NCBI GenBank assembly: GCA_945492685.1
Contig: CALYUZ010000014.1
Span: forward strand, 1-10,170
Reading direction: 5' to 3'
Source: an uncultured Methanomassiliicoccaceae archaeon
Lineage (GTDB): Archaea; Thermoplasmatota; Thermoplasmata; Methanomassiliicoccales; Methanomethylophilaceae
DNA length: 10,170 nt
Part shown: piece by piece, positions 6,948 to 10,170 of the stretch
Numbering within the stretch: position 1 is the first letter of the stretch
How the letters are laid out: every line of letters begins with the position of its first letter
Translations under genes and position numbers: made by a program
The notes under the pieces: generated by a model
Seen by the model: the letters and a program-made list of their open reading frames with translations, nothing else
Databases searched by the model: none
Told to the model about the DNA's origin: nothing

Positions 6948-7397
6948 TCAACGGATCTCCAAAAGTTTGGCCCTGATCCTGGGATCTGACTCGACCCTGA
7001 CCGGACCCTCGCCCACAAGCTCGCGGATGACCACCTCCATCACCAGCCATACCACCACGTTCAGACGGAAGCAGCCGGTGGATGACCTGCCCTCCCTTCC
7101 GACGGAGCCGTGCATGTGCATGATGGGATTGCCATCCATGTCGGGGAAAACCGTGCCCGTGCCTGTGAGCTCGCACGGTGCATCCAGTTCGAAGGTCCTG
7201 GGGACCACCTCCCCCTCGATGGGCCACGTGGGACCCACCACGAAACGGGAGCCTGGGCCGACACCTCCCACGGCGGTGACCGTGGCATGGCGGATGCCCT
7301 TCTCCCTGCAGAAAGCCTCCACCGATTCATGGAGGACCTCCCCCTCGTCCAATCTCAGGACGAAGATCCTGCCCTCCCTCATCTCGGCGGAATGCAT
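6948..7397 (-). CDS. PPC/DUF296-domain protein
   Basis: A 149-residue single-domain PPC protein (plant and prokaryote conserved, PF03479), a trimeric fold used in plant AT-hook proteins; archaeal and bacterial members are small, with unproven DNA- or nucleotide-related roles. Features: FVLRLDEGEVLHESVEAFCREKG opening (split here as FVLRLDEGE, 12-20, and ESVEAFC, 24-30), TAVGGVGPGSRFVVG (41-55), MHMHGSVGREG (93-103) and TGCF (107-110). In many prokaryotic members the HxH pair and a later GGH histidine could bind metal; here H94 and H96 are kept but the third position is Cys109. ATG 7397 is preferred: GAGGG lies about 8 nt before it, overlapping the upstream stop. TTG 7412 (overlapping that stop) and ATG 7382 are alternatives. 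Tight spacing on both sides shows co-transcription with the basic protein and the ABC-class ATPase. Confidence 0.82.
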   Translation of the reverse strand: MHSAEMREGRIFVLRLDEGEVLHESVEAFCREKGIRHATVTAVGGVGPGSRFVVGPTWPIEGEVVPRTFELDAPCELTGTGTVFPDMDGNPIMHMHGSVGREGRSSTGCFRLNVVVWLVMEVVIRELVGEGPVRVESDPRIRAKLLEIR

Positions 7398-7408
7398 ACG
7401 GAAAACCC

Positions 7409-7759
7409 TCAACGGAACTTGCTGTACCTGTCGAGGAGCCTGCTGATCTTGTCGTACTCCTCTTTGGTAAGATCTCCCGCATCAAGGAAGGTCCTGACGA
7501 ACTCCTTGGCATCCTTGGTGGACACACGGGAAGCCTTGGCGATGACGGATGCAAGGAAGGACGATGCCTTGGAGGGATCCATGGACGACGCCTCAAGGAT
7601 CTCGTTCATATCGTACTTGAACGGGTTGATCTTGTGCGTGTTGAGCATGGCCTGTCTCTTCGTGGACTCCTTCGTCTTCACCGGTTTGTTCTTCTTAGCG
7701 TTCCCCTTGTCATACGAGGGGGCGGGTGTCGAGGCGACCACGACCTTGTTCTTCTTCAT
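7409..7759 (-). CDS. Small basic protein with disordered N-terminus and helical C-terminus, unknown function
   Basis: I do not recognise this 116-residue protein. Residues 1-45 are rich in Lys, Thr, Ser and Pro and probably unstructured; 50-80 (NEILEASSM..., SFLASVIAKAS) and 81-116 look alpha-helical. The end, FLDAGDLTKEEYDKISRLLD (91-110), resembles the SHOCT-type pattern 'helix, G-x-I/L-T-x-E-E-Y/F, helix ending LL', a short module seen in oligomerising or membrane-linked proteins, though the match is only by eye. No cysteine, no membrane segment. First gene of the minus-strand operon, with a TATA box upstream. ATG 7759 is preferred because GGTGA lies just ahead at an archaeal SD position; TTG 7771 would add four residues. 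Its stop lies 11 nt before the PPC start codon. A nucleic-acid-binding or scaffolding role is possible from the charge, nothing more. Confidence 0.7.
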   Translation of the reverse strand: MKKNKVVVASTPAPSYDKGNAKKNKPVKTKESTKRQAMLNTHKINPFKYDMNEILEASSMDPSKASSFLASVIAKASRVSTKDAKEFVRTFLDAGDLTKEEYDKISRLLDRYSKFR

Positions 7760-7806
7760 TTCACCAGCCAAGTATATTACTCCGTTATGCGTCGAATAAC
7801 CTCCCC

Positions 7807-7814
7807 TATATAAA
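7807..7814 (-). promoter_or_regulatory. TATA box of the basic protein/PPC/ABC-class ATPase operon
   Basis: On the minus strand the sequence reads TTTATATA. Transcription would begin near 7785, leaving a leader of about 26 nt to ATG 7759, long enough to hold the GGTGA ribosome site. This is the best TATA match in the window. The divergent plus-strand gene starts 65 nt away, so the region 7760-7879 carries two promoters. Confidence 0.65.
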
Positions 7815-7820
7815 CAATTG

Positions 7821-7842
7821 TCCCCGCGCGCGGAAGAGGGGA
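7821..7842. other. GC-rich inverted repeat between divergent promoters
   Basis: TCCCC (7821-7825) and GGGGA (7838-7842) form an inverted repeat, and CCGCGCGCGG (7824-7833) inside it is a perfect 10 nt palindrome. It sits between the minus-strand TATA box (7807-7814) and the plus-strand gene start (7880), a natural place for an operator. Short GC palindromes are common by chance in GC-rich DNA, so this is only a candidate. Confidence 0.25.
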
Positions 7843-7850
7843 AAGTGAAG

Positions 7851-7859
7851 GATTTTTAG
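7851..7859 (+). promoter_or_regulatory. Weak TATA-like element of the AlbA_2 membrane protein gene
   Basis: GATTTTTAG, centred about 25 nt before ATG 7880, the spacing expected for a leaderless start. It is the only AT-rich plus-strand stretch at the right distance. A poor TATA match, so tentative. Confidence 0.35.
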
Positions 7860-7879
7860 GGGGATTGAGATACGACCGC

Positions 7880-9040
7880 ATGGAGCAGCAGGGGTCGTTC
7901 CCCAACAGACTGATGCCCACCAGGACCCTCATCGTGTACTACGCGATGTTCATCGCGACCATCGTCATAGCGGTCGTCGGGTTCGTGAGCGGAAACACGG
8001 GGGACCTCATATTGACGGTTCCCATCGCACTCATCCTTCTGAAGACCATAATCACCGATAAGAGCTTCATCCACATCCCGCCGACGATGGTCTTCCTGAT
8101 GATGGGGACGTTCCTCTTCGCGATCATCGGAAAGCTGGCCAGCGACGGAAACAGCATAGGCTTCATAGCCAGCATCCTCACCGGGATGAACCTCGAGATC
8201 ATCGGTCTGATCTCCGTGTACATCCTGATGAAATCCCTACCGGGGGTCAGGGAGGAGAAGCGCAAGATGGTCCTGCTGATATCCCTGTCCATATCCATGT
8301 CCATCTTCCTGGTCATGAAGATGCTCCAGTACTACACATCTCTGGTGGTGGACCTCGTCGACCCCGTGTACATCGACGTCATGATGGAGGAGATGCTAGG
8401 AGTAATCCTGGGTGGACTCGTGGTCGGATTCTTCTACAACTACAGCAGGAACTCATCCATATTCAGATACACGGTGGACAACTTCCTGGAGAAGAACTCC
8501 AATACATTGGGTCTCACCGACAGGGAGATTCAGGATATTGAGAGCCTGATCCTCCAGGGCGAGTCGGAGAAACTGGAGTTCAAGTCCACCATAAGGACGA
8601 ACCTCCAGACGGGTGAACCGGACAAGAGGATGGAGAAGGCCGTGCTGAAGACGCTGGTGGCGTTCATGAATTCCGAGGGAGGGACACTCCTCATAGGGGT
8701 CTCCGATGACGGGAGCGTGTGCGGGATCGACCTGGACGGATTCGACAACAGGGACAAGCTGAACCTCCACTTCACGAACATGATATCCAGCTCCATCGGG
8801 AACGAGTACCTGCCGTACATCAAGTTCAACCTGGTGGACTTCGACGAGAACAAGTCGGTGATGAGGGTTGTCTGTGCACGCAGCAGGAAGCCCGTGTTCC
8901 TCAAGGAGGGGAAGACCGAGATATTCTTCGTCAGATCCGGACCCTCCAGTGTGGAACTCGCCGGTATGAACCTCATCAACTACGTCAAGAACAGGTCGTT
9001 GAAGAGAAGGAAAACGGTTTTGGAAAAGGTTTCGGAGTGA
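7880..9040 (+). CDS. Six-TM membrane protein with C-terminal AlbA_2 (Schlafen AlbA-like) domain
   Basis: A 386-residue protein in two parts. The first 192 residues hold about six hydrophobic helices (near 17-38, 43-58, 68-88, 93-117, 130-152 and 175-192), with basic loops such as REEKRKM (124-130) suggesting a cytoplasmic side. After a short linker, 218-372 is an AlbA_2 domain (PF04326 type): GESEKLEFKSTIR (227-239), LKTLVAFMNSEGGTLLIGVS (256-275), DDGSVCGID (276-284) and FFVRSGPSSVEL (349-360). AlbA_2 domains are linked to nucleic-acid binding and in Schlafen-like proteins to RNA processing; in bacteria and archaea they are often fused to other modules. No ATPase or winged-helix part follows. 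So this should be a membrane-anchored cytoplasmic nucleic-acid-binding (or regulatory) protein; the ligand is unknown. ATG 7880 is chosen over TTG 7865, which directly abuts an AGGGGGA run and so has no spacing for an SD. Its TGA lies 2 nt from the stop of the convergent gene. Confidence 0.8.
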   Translation: MEQQGSFPNRLMPTRTLIVYYAMFIATIVIAVVGFVSGNTGDLILTVPIALILLKTIITDKSFIHIPPTMVFLMMGTFLFAIIGKLASDGNSIGFIASILTGMNLEIIGLISVYILMKSLPGVREEKRKMVLLISLSISMSIFLVMKMLQYYTSLVVDLVDPVYIDVMMEEMLGVILGGLVVGFFYNYSRNSSIFRYTVDNFLEKNSNTLGLTDREIQDIESLILQGESEKLEFKSTIRTNLQTGEPDKRMEKAVLKTLVAFMNSEGGTLLIGVSDDGSVCGIDLDGFDNRDKLNLHFTNMISSSIGNEYLPYIKFNLVDFDENKSVMRVVCARSRKPVFLKEGKTEIFFVRSGPSSVELAGMNLINYVKNRSLKRRKTVLEKVSE

Positions 9041-9042
9041 TC

Positions 9043-9312
9043 TCACTCCTCGTCCTTGGCCAGGTGCAGGGCCTTCTTGGCCTTGCTGAGGGACCTGGAG
9101 ATGAGGAGTGTCATAATCACCGCGATGACGGTGACGATCACAGCATAGACGAGCATCCCCACGAGGTCGTCCTCGGTTCCGAAAATGGCCTTGATGGCGG
9201 CCTTGATGGTGTCGTTCCATGCGAGGGCGGCCACCAATCCGAAGGCTGCGGTGATCAGGGATGCGAATGTCTCGAGCAACTGTACTTTGAATGCGTCTGA
9301 AGATGCAGACAT
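9043..9312 (-). CDS. Small two-TM archaeal membrane protein, DUF5654-like
   Basis: An 89-residue membrane protein of unknown function. Two hydrophobic helices, about 12-33 (LLETFASLITAAFGLVAALAWN) shown by LETFASLIT and GLVAALAWND, and 50-72 (LVGMLVYAVIVTVIAVIM), are joined by a short amphipathic stretch, IKAAIKAIFGTEDD (36-49). The C-terminus is basic (SRSLSKAKK, 72-80). The pattern ASLIT-AFGLVAALAWN, then IFG, then YAVIVT fits the archaeal DUF5654 family from memory. ATG 9312 is supported by a TATA box on the same strand that predicts a leaderless transcript. It lies downstream of mtbB in the same direction but after a strong hairpin and its own promoter, so it is probably a separate unit. 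Convergent with the AlbA_2 protein gene, with only 2 nt between stops. Confidence 0.75.
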   Translation of the reverse strand: MSASSDAFKVQLLETFASLITAAFGLVAALAWNDTIKAAIKAIFGTEDDLVGMLVYAVIVTVIAVIMTLLISRSLSKAKKALHLAKDEE

Positions 9313-9333
9313 GAAGAAACCATCCGAATCCTC

Positions 9334-9342
9334 AATATTTAA
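9334..9342 (-). promoter_or_regulatory. TATA box of the DUF5654-like gene
   Basis: TTAAATATT on the minus strand, centred about 25 nt before the ATG at 9312, so the mRNA should start at or next to the start codon. It shares the TTAAATA core with the radA box. The surrounding stretch 9331-9375 is strikingly AT-rich. Confidence 0.6.
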
Positions 9343-9364
9343 TCGATTTTACACTTTTTATCGT

Positions 9365-9424
9365 AAAACAAATAACCTCAGAACCTGACATCCAACAAAT
9401 GTCGATTCGGATGTGGTCCTGAGG
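9365..9424 (-). terminator. Long stem-loop plus T-rich tail downstream of mtbB
   Basis: Read on the minus strand, CCTCAGGACCACATCC (9424-9409) pairs with GGATGTCAGGTTCTGAGG (9393-9376): sixteen pairs including one G-U wobble, a two-base bulge (CA) and a 15-base loop. TTATTTGTTTT follows (9375-9365). On the plus strand the wobble becomes an A-C mismatch, so the RNA structure belongs to the minus strand, the mtbB direction. Likely the end of the mtbB transcript, or the 3' part of a stable RNA. Confidence 0.6.
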
Positions 9425-9482
9425 GGTGGGCAAAAAGAGGAAATAGGGAATGACTGAGACCCTTTGAAAGCTGACCCACCCC
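9423..9482 (-). repeat. Perfect 8 bp inverted repeat enclosing 44 nt, in the mtbB 3' untranslated region
   Basis: GGGGTGGG on the minus strand (9482-9475) is complementary to CCCACCCC (9430-9423). The enclosed 44 nt can form a weaker inner stem (AGGG with CCCT). The downstream arm shares its last two bases with the next hairpin (9376-9424), so the two structures compete at the junction. It begins about 22 nt after the mtbB TGA. No gene is visible in 9313-9504. Confidence 0.5.
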
Positions 9483-9504
9483 GGAACTTTGTGTTATGGT
9501 TTTA

Positions 9505-10170
9505 TCAGTTCAGCATTCCGCGGAACTTCTCGCAGCTGTTGATCTTGATGTCCAGCAGCTTCTCGATGTTCATCTTCGCGGCGATACCGCGGGGTACTCC
9601 GGGAACCGCGGTGACGACACCGATTCCGAGCTCCTCGCGGAGCTCCCTCATGATGCACTCGTCTGCGATCTCGAGGGTGGAGATTCCCAGCTTCTTGGCG
9701 ACGTACTCCTTGGCCTTGCCGACCTTCATGCTCTTGTCGTACTCCATACGGGCGACCAGATCTCCTGCCGATCTGATTCCTCCCATTCCGGATGCCATGT
9801 AGTGGGGGACTGCCATTCCGGCGGTGTCTCCCACTCCGACCTATATACCGTCCACGTGTGCGATCTCGACCATTGCCTTGTTGCACCTGGTGACCGCGTC
9901 GATGGGCGCGGTCTCGCACATGGGGATTCCACCGACCCCCATTCCCATGTTCACGTGACAGGGGAGCTCGGAGACCCTGACGCACTCCTTGATGAAGGTG
10001 ACGGCCCTGGCAAGGTTCCATGCGAGGCTCTTACTTGTGTTGGTGTTGACGACGGGTCCGAAGACGGATGCTCCGGCCTTCTGGGCCAGTTTGACCTGCT
10101 GGTGGGGGTACAGTCCCGCGACGATCTGTCCGTCGTACTCGATGGATCCGTGGATTCCCATGACGGACTC
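9505..10170 (-). CDS. mtbB: Dimethylamine:corrinoid methyltransferase MtbB, pyrrolysine-containing, C-terminal part (5' end beyond window)
   Basis: Transfers a methyl group from dimethylamine to the cobalt of its corrinoid protein MtbC, the first step of methanogenesis from dimethylamine; cytoplasmic, TIM-barrel. The frame enters at the window end and runs 109 codons to an in-frame TAG (9843-9841), then 111 codons to TGA (9507-9505). Protein similarity continues straight across the [12 protein letters not shown]-[TAG][18 protein letters not shown]. Thus the amber codon is read as pyrrolysine, the residue that activates the methylamine. The 111 residues after it match, from memory, Methanosarcina barkeri MtbB (467 residues, Pyl356), and rule out MtmB, where more than 250 would follow. 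Other marks: [38 protein letters not shown] and the C-terminal [18 protein letters not shown]. Automated calling would split it at 9841 into two pieces or end it early. mtbC and other methylamine genes are probably upstream, outside the window. Confidence 0.95.
9841..9843 (-). other. In-frame amber codon decoded as pyrrolysine
   Basis: TAG on the minus strand in the context GAC-GGT-ATA-TAG-GTC-GGA-GTG. It lies inside continuous MtbB similarity and at the position where known MtbB proteins carry pyrrolysine. The tRNA and synthetase genes (pylT, pylS) are not in this window. Confidence 0.95.

Noticed and set aside
6947..7018. Longer N-terminus for the ABC-class ATPase (start at 7018)
   Set aside because: It would overlap the PPC gene by about 70 nt and adds a Gly/Ser/Arg-rich stretch without family character; ATG 6946 right after the PPC stop, preceded by GGAG, is better.
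9505..9834. Separate 109-residue gene starting at GTG 9834, or mtbB as a pseudogene broken by a stop
   Set aside because: The sequence before and after TAG 9841-9843 is one continuous MtbB-like protein and the TAG is at the known pyrrolysine position, so it is a single intact gene.
1..10170. CRISPR array, tRNA or rRNA gene, transposase, integrase or phage genes
   Set aside because: No regularly spaced repeats, no cloverleaf-like sequence in the intergenic regions and no mobile-element protein motifs were found by eye.

Overview
The window looks like chromosomal DNA of a methylotrophic methanogenic archaeon, most likely a member of the Methanomassiliicoccales (Thermoplasmatota). Three things point there: an MtbB-type dimethylamine methyltransferase with an in-frame amber codon (pyrrolysine), the archaeal ether-lipid pair UbiA/GGGP synthase plus RadA and an archaeal-type THUMP tRNA methyltransferase, and GC-rich genes with TATA-like boxes set so close to the start codons that most transcripts should be leaderless or nearly so. 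None of the 13 genes uses TAG as its stop (11 TGA, 2 TAA). The order-level assignment is inference; Methanosarcina also carries mtbB but is more AT-rich.

Layout. Positions 1-1093 (+): the end of a FecCD/BtuC-type permease overlapping its ABC ATPase. 1094-1287: intergenic, with T-tracts and the radA promoter. 1288-2229 (+): radA. 2323-3312 (+): tRNA (guanine-10-N2) methyltransferase. 3359-5274 (+): a lipid cluster of DGGGP synthase (UbiA family), GGGP synthase, and a small cysteine-rich zinc-ribbon protein, ended by a hairpin terminator shared with the convergent operon. 5309-7759 (-): a three-gene operon transcribed as small basic protein, PPC/DUF296 protein, ABC-class ATPase. 7880-9040 (+): a six-TM protein with a C-terminal AlbA_2 (Schlafen-like) domain, divergent from that operon. 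9043-9312 (-): a DUF5654-like two-TM protein. 9313-9504: a structured intergenic stretch (two inverted repeats and a T-rich tract) downstream of mtbB. 9505-10170 (-): the C-terminal part of mtbB, running off the window end.

How they fit together. The two prenyltransferase genes encode consecutive steps: GGGP synthase makes geranylgeranylglyceryl phosphate, and the UbiA enzyme adds the second geranylgeranyl chain. MtbB starts methanogenesis from dimethylamine by methylating its cognate corrinoid protein. The ABC importer could supply iron-siderophore, heme or corrinoid; the visible part does not decide which. The least understood parts are the PPC/ABC-class-ATPase operon, the membrane AlbA_2 protein, the zinc-ribbon protein and the folded region after mtbB. 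I see no CRISPR array, tRNA, rRNA, insertion sequence or phage gene.
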